A DNA stretch of 30,013 nucleotides from an uncultured Bacilli bacterium (GCA_934130485.1 CAKOYE010000008.1:1-30013); one strand, 5' to 3'. Shown: positions 23,358-30,013, counted from the first letter of the stretch. Notes: a model not told the origin generated them from the sequence alone. A program made the numbers and translations.

Positions 23358-24042
23358 AATCATTTGTATTAATTTTAATACCAGGACCCATTGTTGATGA
23401 AACTGTAATGCCTTTAACATAAGTTCCTTTAACAACAGCTGGTTTGTTTTTTATAATTAATGATACGAAAGCTTCTAAGTTTTCAAGTAATTTCTTTTCA
23501 TCAAAAGAAACTTTACCAATTAGCGCGTGAACATTACCATAACTATCTGTACGATATTCAACACGACCTTTTTTAACTTCTTCTACAGCTTTTTTAACAT
23601 CAGTTGTAACAGTTCCTGTCTTTGGATTTGGCATCAATCCTTTTGGACCTAAAATTTTACCAAGTTTTCCTAATGCAGGCATCATGTCTGGAGTTGCAAT
23701 CATTGTATCAAAATCAAACCAATTTTCTTTTTCGATTTTTTCTAAATAATCCATGTCTCCAACATAATCAGCTCCAGCAGCTTGTGCAGCTTTAGCTTGA
23801 TCACCTTTAGCAATTACTAAAACTTTTTTAGTTTTTCCTGTACCATTTGGTAAAACAAAAGCTCCTCTTAATTGTTGATCTGCTTTTTTAGTATCAAGAT
23901 TTAATCTGATAGCAATTTCAACAGATGAGTCAAATTTTGTAACAGCTGTACTTTTAACTAGTTTAATAGCTTCTTCTTTAGAATAAAGTTTATTTTTTTC
24001 AACTAATTTAGAAACTTCAGTATATTTCTTTCCTTTTTTCAT
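23347..24042 (-). CDS. rplA: Ribosomal protein uL1
   Basis: L1 forms the mobile L1 stalk that guides deacylated tRNA out of the E site and is also a translational repressor of its own mRNA in many bacteria. The 231-residue protein has the typical features: KYTEVSKLVEKNKLYSKEEA at the start, VEIAIRLNLDTKKADQQLRG, the RNA-contacting GKLGKILGPKGLMPNPKTGT segment and the C-terminal TVSSTMGPGIKIN. AAGGAGGT lies six bases before the ATG. A hairpin resembling the L1 rRNA-binding site lies immediately before this ribosome binding site (24056-24088), so its translation may be controlled separately from rplK. Confidence 0.99.
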   Translation of the reverse strand: MKKGKKYTEVSKLVEKNKLYSKEEAIKLVKSTAVTKFDSSVEIAIRLNLDTKKADQQLRGAFVLPNGTGKTKKVLVIAKGDQAKAAQAAGADYVGDMDYLEKIEKENWFDFDTMIATPDMMPALGKLGKILGPKGLMPNPKTGTVTTDVKKAVEEVKKGRVEYRTDSYGNVHALIGKVSFDEKKLLENLEAFVSLIIKNKPAVVKGTYVKGITVSSTMGPGIKINTNDFDK

Positions 24043-24055
24043 TTCTTTACCTCCT

Positions 24056-24105
24056 TATGTGGTATATGCGGATTTTTCCTCCCACATAGGTAATATACCT
24101 ATATG
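24056..24105 (-). promoter_or_regulatory. Candidate L1 operator before rplA, with competing hairpin
   Basis: On the minus strand TATGTGG (24088-24082) pairs perfectly with CCACATA (24062-24056), enclosing GAGGAAAAATCCGCATATA with an inner GGA/TCC. GTGGGAG on one side and ATACCAC on the other match the L1-binding arm of 23S rRNA. CATATAGGTA (24105-24096) can instead pair with TACCTATGTG (24092-24083), using part of the same 5' strand, so the two folds exclude each other. The ribosome binding site of rplA follows directly. Confidence 0.6.
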
Positions 24106-24133
24106 TAAAATTTTCAAATTTTTCCTAATTTTA

Positions 24134-24559
24134 TTATTCTTCTACATTTACGCCCATATTTTTAGCTGTTCCAGCAACGATTTTCATTGCTTCTTCAACT
24201 GAATAACAGTTTAAATCTGGTAATTTAATTTCTGCTATTTCTTTTAATTGAGCTTTAGTTAATGTAGCAACAACTTCTGTAGATCCCTTTTTTGAACCTG
24301 ATTTAATTTTAGCAACTTTTTTAATTAATTCTGCTGCTGGTGGAGTTTTTAATACGAAGTCAAAAGTTCTATCTTCATAAATATTAATTTTAACTGGTAC
24401 AATATCTCCCATTTTATCTCTAGTAGCATCATTATATTTTGTACAAAATTCTTGTAAATTAATTCCTGTTGGACCTAAAACTGTTCCAACTGGTGGTGCT
24501 GGTGTTGCTTTACCGGCTGGAATTTGTAGACTAACTACTTTTGTAATTTGTTTTGCCAC
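24134..24559 (-). CDS. rplK: Ribosomal protein uL11
   Basis: L11 binds the GTPase-associated centre of 23S rRNA and is needed for stringent-response sensing by RelA. The 141-residue protein has the conserved N-terminal VSLQIPAGKATPAPPVGTVL and GPTGINLQEFC, the FDFVLKTPPAAELI linker and the C-terminal RNA-binding part ending VEEAMKIVAGTAKNMGVNVEE. The start is a GTG at 24559, eight bases after AGGAGG. Three more codons would be possible upstream from a TTG at 24568, but that codon is too close to the ribosome binding site. A leader of about 80 bases with an L1-type hairpin precedes it. Confidence 0.98.
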   Translation of the reverse strand: MAKQITKVVSLQIPAGKATPAPPVGTVLGPTGINLQEFCTKYNDATRDKMGDIVPVKINIYEDRTFDFVLKTPPAAELIKKVAKIKSGSKKGSTEVVATLTKAQLKEIAEIKLPDLNCYSVEEAMKIVAGTAKNMGVNVEE

Positions 24560-24587
24560 GAAAAACACCTCCTATATTTTTTTCGCG

Positions 24588-24616
24588 AGTGGTCATAATG
24601 CATCCGCGCTCCCACT
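24588..24616 (-). promoter_or_regulatory. Candidate L1 operator in the rplK leader
   Basis: On the minus strand AGTGG (24616-24612) pairs with CCACT (24592-24588). The strands GTGGGAG and ATGACCAC flank an inner GCGCGGATGC turn. This copies the L1 arm of 23S rRNA and corresponds to the known site of L1 feedback on rplKA mRNA in other bacteria. Confidence 0.72.
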
Positions 24617-24647
24617 TAAAATCTATATAAATTAATATAGCCATTTT

Positions 24648-24676
24648 ATAATAACATATTTAGTTTGATTTGTAAA
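24648..24676 (-). promoter_or_regulatory. rplK-rplA promoter
   Basis: On the minus strand TTTACA (24676-24671), 17 bases, TATTAT (24653-24648), with extended -10 TGT. It separates rplKA from secE-nusG as its own unit. Confidence 0.75.
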
Positions 24677-24699
24677 TATTTTATTCAAAAAAACTTTTA

Positions 24700-25233
24700 T
24701 TATGCTTTTTCTATTTCTGACAAACCAACCTCAACGATTGTTTCTTGACCAAATAAATCTAAAGCAACCTCTAATTTTTGTGTTTCCATATTAATTGTTT
24801 TAATTTTTCCATACATTCCTTCAAATGGTCCATTTATAACTTTAACCATTTCATCTACGTTAAGTTCATTACCTATCTCTAATCTAGATAATCCCATTGT
24901 ACCCAAAATTTTATCAACTTCCATAGGCGTTAATGGGAATGGTTTAGCACCTTTACCAGATGATCCTATAAATCCTGTAACTCCAGGTGTATTACGAACA
25001 ATAAACCATGCTTCATCGTTCATAACCATTTCAACTAAAATATAACCAGGAAACATTTTTTTTGTTTTTTCTTTTTGTTTTCCATCTTTTATTTCAATTT
25101 CTTTAACTTCAGGAACAACTACACGATAAATATAGTCTTCCATACCCATGCTACTAGCACGCATTTCTAGTTTTTCTTTTACTTTATTTTCATGTCCAGA
25201 GTAAGTATTAACTACATACCATTCTTTTTGCAT
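24700..25233 (-). CDS. nusG: Transcription termination/antitermination factor NusG
   Basis: NusG binds the RNA polymerase clamp and modulates pausing, termination and ribosome coupling. The 177-residue protein has the NGN domain (WYVVNTYSGHENKVKEKLEMR, then KMFPGYILVEMVMNDEAWFIVRNTPGVTGFIG) and the C-terminal KOW domain (VKVINGPFEGMYGKIKTI, then VALDLFGQETIVEV). The start ATG overlaps the secE stop (TAATG) with only a weak upstream GGA, so translation is probably coupled to secE. It is followed by the independent rplKA promoter. Confidence 0.98.
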   Translation of the reverse strand: MQKEWYVVNTYSGHENKVKEKLEMRASSMGMEDYIYRVVVPEVKEIEIKDGKQKEKTKKMFPGYILVEMVMNDEAWFIVRNTPGVTGFIGSSGKGAKPFPLTPMEVDKILGTMGLSRLEIGNELNVDEMVKVINGPFEGMYGKIKTINMETQKLEVALDLFGQETIVEVGLSEIEKA

Positions 25234-25412
25234 TATCCAATCAACGTCCTAACTAATGCGATTCCAGAATCTGTTAAAGTAAAAAATAAACCAAAGAAAA
25301 TAACAAAGCTAATTGTAGCAATAGAATAAGTGATTAATTCTTTTTTACTAGGCCATCTAACATTTTTCATTTCTTTTTTGACACTAGCAAAAAATCTTGC
25401 AATTTTTTTCAT
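25233..25412 (-). CDS. secE: Preprotein translocase subunit SecE
   Basis: SecE is the essential clamp subunit of the SecYEG channel. The 59-residue protein has the family core KKEMKNVRWPSKKELI followed by one membrane segment (about 28-50, STATISFVIFFGLFFTL-like), as in the short single-span SecE of Firmicutes. A longer frame from 25457 exists, but the ATG at 25412 lies just after GAGGTGG and gives the standard length, so it is chosen. The rpmG gene (L33) that usually precedes secE in Bacilli is not present here. Confidence 0.96.
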   Translation of the reverse strand: MKKIARFFASVKKEMKNVRWPSKKELITYSIATISFVIFFGLFFTLTDSGIALVRTLIG

Positions 25413-25472
25413 TATCCACCTCATTAATAATATGATTTTATTCCAAATAAAAAACACTTACGTGCTATATAA

Positions 25473-25501
25473 AGATTATCATATTTATTATGAAAAGTCA
25501 A
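25473..25501 (-). promoter_or_regulatory. secE-nusG promoter
   Basis: On the minus strand TTGACT (25501-25496), 17 bases, TAATCT (25478-25473), with extended -10 TGA. The leader would be about 55 bases. Confidence 0.7.
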
Positions 25502-25540
25502 TTTATTATTTATACAAATTTTTAAGAATTATTAGAATGT

Positions 25541-25569
25541 ATATAAAAAAGTATCTCTCGATACTTTTT
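25541..25569 (-). terminator. Terminator of the 25580 gene
   Basis: On the minus strand AAAAAGTATC (25569-25560), loop GAGA, GATACTTTTT (25555-25546), followed by T-rich sequence. It insulates secE from the pnp region. Confidence 0.92.
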
Positions 25570-25579
25570 ATGATAATTT

Positions 25580-26020
25580 CTATTTATTTACTATACTAGA
25601 AAACAATTCATATACCTCTGTGTTTTTTGGAAAATTTTGTTCTAAATAAAATAAATAACCATTTTCTACCATACCACTAACAATCAAATCTTTATTTGAA
25701 TTACTAGTAATATATCCATCATTCTTTATTTTTTCATATTCTTTATCATCAACATCTAAATAATAAATAGCAACTCTACTATCACCAGAGATATACATCC
25801 TAGCTATAGCAACATTATAATCGCTTACATCAATATTTGCTTCAACATATTCTATATCTAAATCCTTAAGTCCCTTTGAAAAATCATTAAATACTTTTTC
25901 TGCAGTTTCTGTTTTATTTTTAGTATTTGAAGAATTCATATTATTAAAGAATATAAATGTAATAATTCCAATAGCTATAATTAATATTATAGAAAAAACA
26001 ATCATTAATTTTTTTTTCAT
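25580..26020 (-). CDS. Small membrane-anchored protein of unknown function
   Basis: The 146-residue protein has one N-terminal membrane segment (about residues 5-25) preceded by MKKK, so most of it should face outside. The outer part (KTETAEKVFNDFSKGLKDLD, then VAIARMYISGDSRVAIYYLDVDD) looks like a small alpha/beta domain but matches no family I know. There is no lipobox Cys. AGGAGG seven bases before the ATG supports the start. It lies 11 bases after pnp in the same direction and is ended by a strong terminator, so it is probably the last gene of the pnp transcript. It is not a known partner of pnp, and its function is open. Confidence 0.8.
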   Translation of the reverse strand: MKKKLMIVFSIILIIAIGIITFIFFNNMNSSNTKNKTETAEKVFNDFSKGLKDLDIEYVEANIDVSDYNVAIARMYISGDSRVAIYYLDVDDKEYEKIKNDGYITSNSNKDLIVSGMVENGYLFYLEQNFPKNTEVYELFSSIVNK

Positions 26021-26031
26021 AAATAAACCTC

Positions 26032-28161
26032 CTATTTAAGTGCATCTTTTCTTGAAAGATTTAATCTACCTTTTTTATCAAATCCTAAGGATTTAACAAT
26101 AATTTCATCTCCTACTTTTACTATGTCGCTTGGTTTTTCAACTCTCTTTTCATCTAATTGTGATACGTGTACTAGTCCCTCACATCCAGGCCATAACTCA
26201 ACAAAACATCCAAAATCTTCTACCTTAACAACTTTTCCAGTGTATATTTTATTATCTTCAACTTCTCTTACAATTGATTTTATCATTTCGGCAGTTTTTT
26301 CAATTATTTCAGAATCAGAATGATAAATTATTACTGTTCCATCATCCTCTAAATCAACTTTAACTGCATTTACATCTGTTACTGATGTTACACCGCTTGC
26401 ATCACAAATTATCTTAGTTATCATTTCACCGCCACGACCAATAACTTCTTTAATTCTATTTGGATTAATCTTAAATGTTAAAGTTTTTGGTGCATATTTA
26501 CTTACTTCCTTACGTGGTTCTTTTATTGTTGCTTCAATTTTGTCTAATATTTCTAAACGAGCAATTCTTGCTTGTGCAAGTGCTTTCTTTAAAATTTCTT
26601 TAGTAATACCCTTTATCTTTATATCCATTTGCAATGCACAAATTCCGTCCCTTGTACCAGCAACCTTAAAATCCATATCTCCTAAGTGATCTTCCATACC
26701 TTGAATATCTGTTAAAATAGTATAATCATCACCATCAGTTATAAGTCCCATTGCAATACCAGCAACTGGCGCTTTAATAGGAACACCTGCGGCCATTAAT
26801 GCCATACATCCTGCACAAATACTTGCTTGACTTGATGAACCATTACTTTCTAATATTTCAGACACAACTCTAATTGTATATGGAAATACATCTTCGCTTG
26901 GAATTACTTGGGCTAATGCTCTTTCACCTAAGGCACCATGTCCAATTTCTCTTCTTCCAGGACTACCATATCTACCTGTTTCACCAACCGAAAATTGTGG
27001 AAAATTATAATGTAACATAAATCTTTTTTCATCTTCAATTGAAAGACCATCTAAAATTTGATGTTCACCTAAGGCACCTAAAGTTACAACAGATAAACTT
27101 TGAGTCTGTCCTCGAGTAAACATAGCAGATCCGTGCGTTCTTGGCAATAGGTCAATTTCTGTAGATATAGGTCTTATTTCAGTCATACTTCTTCCATCAG
27201 CACGAGTTTTTTCTTTAACTACAATCTTTCTAAAAATATCATATTCTATTTCCTCTAAAACAAGTTTTACTTTAGTCACTAATTCTTCTAGTTCACTTTC
27301 TTTTAATTGTTCGTTTTCTAGAACATATTTATTAACTACATCTTCTTTTACCTTTTCAATCGCAGCATATTTTTCTAGTTTATCTTTTATTCTCATAGCA
27401 GAATTTAAATTATCACTTGCTAATTCATTAATTTCATTTTTTAATTCATCAGTAATTTCTAATACATCATATGACATTTTTTCCTTGCCACAATATGATA
27501 TAATTTCTTCTTGAAATGCAACAAGTTCTTTTATTGCTTCGTGACCAAACATTAAAGCTTCTAGCATATCATCTTCACTTACTTCCCTGCTACCTGCTTC
27601 AACCATATTAATTGCAGTTTTTGTTCCTGCTACAGTTAAATCTATATCACTAAGTTCTGCTTGTTCCTTTGTTGGATTTATTATAAATTTACCATCAATT
27701 CTTCCAACCTTAACACCTGCTATTGGACCATCAAAAGGAATTTCGGAAACCGCAACACATAAAGATGAACCAAACATTGCAGTCATTTCTGGTGAATTAT
27801 CTTGATCAACTGATAAAACTGTATTAACAATTTGAACTTCGTTTTTAAAATCACTTGGAAACATTGGTCGCATTGGTCTATCGATCATTCTAGCAGCTAA
27901 TGTTGCATTTTCAGTAGGTCTTCCTTCTCTTTTTATAAATCCACCAGGTATTTTACCAACTGAATATAACTTTTCTTGATATAGCACCATTAAAGGAAAA
28001 AAATCTGATAATACATTGGCATTTTTTGATACTACTGATGTACTCAAAATTACAGTATCACCATATCTAACTAAACAGGCACCATTAGCTTGCTTAGCCA
28101 TTTCACCTATTTCTACTGTTATATTTCTCCCTCTAAAATTTAGTTCGTACACTTTTTTCAT
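26032..28161 (-). CDS. pnp: Polyribonucleotide nucleotidyltransferase (PNPase)
   Basis: PNPase degrades RNA 3' to 5' by phosphorolysis and takes part in mRNA turnover and RNA quality control. The 709-residue protein has the full layout: a first RNase PH domain (from VRYGDTVILSTSVVS and GGFIKREGRPTENATLAARMIDRP), a helical linker, and a second PH domain with the active site (RADGRSMTEIRPI, GSAMFTRGQTQSL, GSSSQASICAGCMALM, and GMEDHLGDMDFKVAGTRDG with its metal-binding aspartates). A KH domain with the GxxG loop in VIGRGGEMITKI and a C-terminal S1 domain (GKVVKVEDFGCFVELWPGCEGLVHVSQL) complete it. GGAGGTAAAT precedes the ATG. The rpsO-pnp order is the classic bacterial one. Confidence 0.98.
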   Translation of the reverse strand: MKKVYELNFRGRNITVEIGEMAKQANGACLVRYGDTVILSTSVVSKNANVLSDFFPLMVLYQEKLYSVGKIPGGFIKREGRPTENATLAARMIDRPMRPMFPSDFKNEVQIVNTVLSVDQDNSPEMTAMFGSSLCVAVSEIPFDGPIAGVKVGRIDGKFIINPTKEQAELSDIDLTVAGTKTAINMVEAGSREVSEDDMLEALMFGHEAIKELVAFQEEIISYCGKEKMSYDVLEITDELKNEINELASDNLNSAMRIKDKLEKYAAIEKVKEDVVNKYVLENEQLKESELEELVTKVKLVLEEIEYDIFRKIVVKEKTRADGRSMTEIRPISTEIDLLPRTHGSAMFTRGQTQSLSVVTLGALGEHQILDGLSIEDEKRFMLHYNFPQFSVGETGRYGSPGRREIGHGALGERALAQVIPSEDVFPYTIRVVSEILESNGSSSQASICAGCMALMAAGVPIKAPVAGIAMGLITDGDDYTILTDIQGMEDHLGDMDFKVAGTRDGICALQMDIKIKGITKEILKKALAQARIARLEILDKIEATIKEPRKEVSKYAPKTLTFKINPNRIKEVIGRGGEMITKIICDASGVTSVTDVNAVKVDLEDDGTVIIYHSDSEIIEKTAEMIKSIVREVEDNKIYTGKVVKVEDFGCFVELWPGCEGLVHVSQLDEKRVEKPSDIVKVGDEIIVKSLGFDKKGRLNLSRKDALK

Positions 28162-28174
28162 TATTTACCTCCAT

Positions 28175-28204
28175 TTTATAATCTAAACAAATAAAAGCAC
28201 TCAA
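28175..28204 (-). promoter_or_regulatory. Possible pnp promoter
   Basis: On the minus strand TTGAGT (28204-28199), 18 bases, TATAAA (28180-28175). The -35 lies inside the rpsO terminator, so it is only a tentative site. Confidence 0.4.
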
Positions 28205-28215
28205 AAAAAGAGCGC
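28187..28215 (-). terminator. rpsO terminator
   Basis: On the minus strand GCGCTC (28215-28210), loop of seven T, GAGTGC (28202-28197), then TTTTATTTG. A six-base stem with one G-U, so probably partial, letting some transcripts run into pnp. Confidence 0.65.
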
Positions 28216-28232
28216 CTACTTTATATAAATAA

Positions 28233-28502
28233 TTATTTTCTTAATCCTAAGCTTTTAATTACTTCACGATATCTTGTAACATCAGTTTTTAATAAGTAAT
28301 TTAACATACTACGTCTTTGACCAACCTTCTTTAATAATCCTCTTCTTGAATGAAAGTCATGTTTATGTTCTTTTAAATGTTCTGTTAAATTATTAATTTC
28401 TTCTGTTAAAATTGCAATTTGTACTTCTGCTGAACCAGTATCTCCTTCTGTTCTAGCATATTTTTTAATAATTTCTTGTTTTTTTTCTTTGTTTAAAGCC
28501 AT
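28233..28502 (-). CDS. rpsO: Ribosomal protein uS15
   Basis: S15 binds the central domain of 16S rRNA early in small-subunit assembly and represses its own mRNA in several bacteria. The 89-residue protein is canonical: KKQEIIKKYARTEGDTGSAE, IAILTEEINNLTEHLKEHKHDFHSRRGLLKKVGQRR, MLNYLLKTDVTRYREVIKSLGLRK. AAAGGAAAA lies about eight bases before the ATG. A long leader hairpin precedes it. The gene lies between truB and pnp; ribF, which often stands between truB and rpsO, is not here. Confidence 0.99.
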   Translation of the reverse strand: MALNKEKKQEIIKKYARTEGDTGSAEVQIAILTEEINNLTEHLKEHKHDFHSRRGLLKKVGQRRSMLNYLLKTDVTRYREVIKSLGLRK

Positions 28503-28531
28503 TTTAAATTTTCCTTTCTTTTATGTATTCG

Positions 28532-28574
28532 CTTATTCTGAGTAAACGTTAGGAAATCGATTACTAAGAATAAG
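28532..28574 (-). promoter_or_regulatory. rpsO leader hairpin, candidate S15 binding site
   Basis: On the minus strand CTTATTCT (28574-28567) pairs with AGAATAAG (28539-28532). Inward follow one mismatch, AGTAA/TTACT, a T-T mismatch and CG/CG around loop ATTTCCTAA. The position just before rpsO and the length suit S15 feedback, but the S15 contact motif is not proven. Confidence 0.6.
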
Positions 28575-28583
28575 TACATATAT

Positions 28584-28612
28584 AATATACACTATTATTT
28601 ATTTTTTAGCAA
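28584..28612 (-). promoter_or_regulatory. rpsO promoter
   Basis: On the minus strand TTGCTA (28612-28607), 17 bases, TATATT (28589-28584). Transcription would start near 28577, right at the base of the leader hairpin. Confidence 0.75.
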
Positions 28613-28628
28613 TCTTTTTATGAATTTT

Positions 28629-29492
28629 TTAGAATATTTTCCAAGGTTTTATTTTTGTATTATCTTTTTCATAAACTTTATATATTGCAATCAATGATTC
28701 ATTATATTTGAATACAACCGTATCTTTATCGTATCTATTTTGTAATATTGAACCATTTTTAATTTTAGAACGCAAATAATCATCCACTTCAACTATTAAA
28801 TAATCATTTAAGCAATCTAACATATTAATAATTTTAAATTCATTGTTTTTTATACTATTTAAAGTATAACTCTGTTCAATTGAAAATTGACCTTGTTTTG
28901 TTCTAATTAAATCTGACATAATTCCAACTGTATTTAATTTTTTTGCAAGATCATTAATTAAACTTCTAATATATGTTCCTTTACTAACTAGGCATTTAAA
29001 CTTAAAAATCACCCTATTATCGATATATTTTATATCATCTAATAATTCTATTTTTTTTATTTCAACATTTCTTTTTGGTAACTCGATACTTATATTATTT
29101 CTTGCATATTCATATAATTTTTTACCATTAATTTTTACCGCCGAATAAATCGGAACTTCTTGGTTATAATTACCAATCATACTATTTAATGCATCAATAA
29201 TTTCTTGTTTTGTCACGGTAACACTTTTTTCTTCAATAATTTTACCAGTATTATCTAACGTATCTGTTTTTAATCCTAGTGTAGCTTCCGCAATATATTC
29301 TTTTTCATCAGAAGTTAATATCTCCACCAATTTAGTGGATGCTCCAACACATAGTACTAAAACTCCTTTGGCAATTGGATCAAGTGTACCAGTATGACCT
29401 ATTTTTTTTGTATTTAAAATTTTGCACACTTCATTAACAACATCGCGACTAGTATAACCACTTTGCTTATTAACAACTAATATTCCATCCAT
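28629..29492 (-). CDS. truB: tRNA pseudouridine-55 synthase
   Basis: TruB converts U55 in the T loop of most tRNAs to pseudouridine and helps tRNA folding. The 287-residue protein starts MDGILVVNKQSGYTSRDVV and holds the catalytic GHTGTLDP (Asp38). It also has the family segments VGASTKLVEILTSDEKEY, EVPIYSAVKINGKKLYEYAR and VSKGTYIRSLINDLAKKL. The C-terminal part (about 230-287) is a degenerate PUA-like extension. GTGGTGAT precedes the ATG. Its closest neighbour in the same direction is rpsO, 126 bases downstream with its own promoter. The infB-rbfA genes common upstream are not seen; an unknown gene lies there. Confidence 0.97.
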   Translation of the reverse strand: MDGILVVNKQSGYTSRDVVNEVCKILNTKKIGHTGTLDPIAKGVLVLCVGASTKLVEILTSDEKEYIAEATLGLKTDTLDNTGKIIEEKSVTVTKQEIIDALNSMIGNYNQEVPIYSAVKINGKKLYEYARNNISIELPKRNVEIKKIELLDDIKYIDNRVIFKFKCLVSKGTYIRSLINDLAKKLNTVGIMSDLIRTKQGQFSIEQSYTLNSIKNNEFKIINMLDCLNDYLIVEVDDYLRSKIKNGSILQNRYDKDTVVFKYNESLIAIYKVYEKDNTKIKPWKIF

Positions 29493-29507
29493 AATATCAC
29501 CACAAAT

Positions 29508-29536
29508 ACTATATCATAATTTTATTTAATAATAAA
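29508..29536 (-). promoter_or_regulatory. Possible truB promoter
   Basis: On the minus strand TTTATT (29536-29531), 17 bases, TATAGT (29513-29508), with extended -10 TGA. The -35 is weak. Confidence 0.45.
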
Positions 29537-29567
29537 ACAAAATAAGAAATTAAATTCTTATTTTGTT
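29530..29567 (-). terminator. Terminator of the 29558 gene
   Basis: On the minus strand AACAAAATAAGAA (29567-29555), loop TTTAAT, TTCTTATTTTGTT (29548-29536), then TTATT. The stop TAA (29558-29560) lies within the 5' arm. Confidence 0.85.
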
Positions 29568-30013
29568 AATTTTTTTGTACAAGATTCGTGAATCCTAACA
29601 ATATTTTGTAAGTCAAGAACATAGTCTGGTAATTGTTCTGTCATTGTCAAAGCTTGTTTATAATCTTCTTTATTTTTTGTATATCCTCTTAAAGATTTAT
29701 ATTCATTTAATGTTAAACTATATAAATATGTTTCAATATTTTTACTAATAGCATAATCAGCTCCTGCACCACAATGAGCTATTGTTGTTCCAGACTGATT
29801 TTCTATTTCAAAGAAATATAAATTAGCTAAAGTTTTATAAGCTTCTTCATTATTTAATGATGCATTAACAGTCAATTCTAATGATTTTCTTACATAACTT
29901 TTTGCTTCTAAATCATTGATTGCTACACTATAGTCTGCAAAATCATTTATATTAAATTCTGTTACCCTTCCGAAATCAACACTATTTTCTGTACGTTTAT
30001 TATCAGTATAGAA
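29558..30013 (-). CDS. Unknown protein, C-terminal part (gene continues beyond the window)
   Basis: The frame is open from the window edge, so the start is outside; a TTG at 29875 is only an internal Leu codon. The visible 151 residues are mixed, with helical stretches (EEAYKTLANLYFFEIE, KEDYKQALTMTEQLPDYVLD) and two Cys (HCGAGADYAISK and HESCTKKLTK). Nothing in it matches a family I recognise, and no membrane segment is seen in this part. It might be the soluble or extracytoplasmic end of a longer anchored protein, like the other small envelope proteins in this window. It is ended by its own strong terminator, so truB downstream is probably transcribed separately. Confidence 0.7.
   Translation of the reverse strand, partial: FYTDNKRTENSVDFGRVTEFNINDFADYSVAINDLEAKSYVRKSLELTVNASLNNEEAYKTLANLYFFEIENQSGTTIAHCGAGADYAISKNIETYLYSLTLNEYKSLRGYTKNKEDYKQALTMTEQLPDYVLDLQNIVRIHESCTKKLTK

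Noticed and set aside
25330..25599. Plus-strand frame of 89 codons across secE and the intergenic gap
   Set aside because: It runs through the secE promoter and a terminator hairpin, has no ribosome binding site and low-complexity hydrophobic translation.
1..30013. UGA read as tryptophan (mycoplasma code)
   Set aside because: Conserved Trp residues in RpoB, TrpS and others are TGG, and TGA ends the RsmC-like gene at 21618-21620; no conserved gene has an internal TGA.
1..30013. CRISPR array, insertion sequence, phage or defence system
   Set aside because: I saw no regularly spaced repeats, transposase, integrase or terminal inverted repeats; composition is even across the window.

Overview
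This is a very AT-rich, gene-dense bacterial chromosome segment. The protein families, the secE-nusG-rplK-rplA-rplJ-rplL-rsmC-like-rpoB-rpoC order, the strong GGAGG-type ribosome binding sites, the small Gram-positive lipoproteins and the low-GC codon use point to a low-GC Firmicute of the Bacilli/Erysipelotrichia/RF39-like or near-Mollicutes type. The code is the standard bacterial one: conserved tryptophans are TGG and TGA ends the rsmC-like gene, so this is not a UGA=Trp mycoplasma. The tRNAs with anticodons CTT and CGT also suggest a less reduced tRNA set. RpoB carries Asn at the position of E. coli His526, a trait known from Mollicutes. The genus cannot be named from sequence reading alone.

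Layout. 1-3.5 kb: the 3' end of a CmpB-like membrane protein gene, galE, a convergent left-handed beta-helix acyltransferase-like gene, and a lipoprotein gene set between two tRNA genes (Lys-CTT and Thr-CGT), each with its own promoter and terminator. 3.5-11.8 kb: mostly minus-strand accessory and maintenance genes: uvsE, an acetyl-esterase-like hydrolase, a plus-strand diguanylate cyclase, two small uncharacterised genes, trpS, a large lipoprotein with a zinc-protease motif, a DUF368/PopT-type undecaprenyl-phosphate transporter and a methyltransferase. 11.8-14.2 kb: tRNA-Met, a short-chain dehydrogenase, a plus-strand small heat-shock protein and a perR-rubrerythrin peroxide-defence operon with a 23-bp perfect palindrome at its promoter. 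14.3-25.4 kb: the transcription/translation supercluster on the minus strand. 25.5-30 kb: a small anchored protein, pnp, rpsO, truB and the 3' part of an unknown gene.

How the genes work together. The minus-strand supercluster is one long expression domain divided by internal promoters (before secE, rplK, rplJ and rpoB) and RNA control elements. These are an L1-type rRNA-mimic hairpin before rplK, a second before rplA, an L10(L12) leader with an intrinsic terminator before rplJ, and a large hairpin before rpsO that fits S15 autoregulation. PerR and rubrerythrin form a self-contained peroxide response. No phage, insertion sequence, CRISPR array or defence island was seen. The window is largely housekeeping, and the points of most interest are RNA regulation, the naturally substituted rifampicin pocket, and a few uncharacterised proteins with catalytic-looking motifs.
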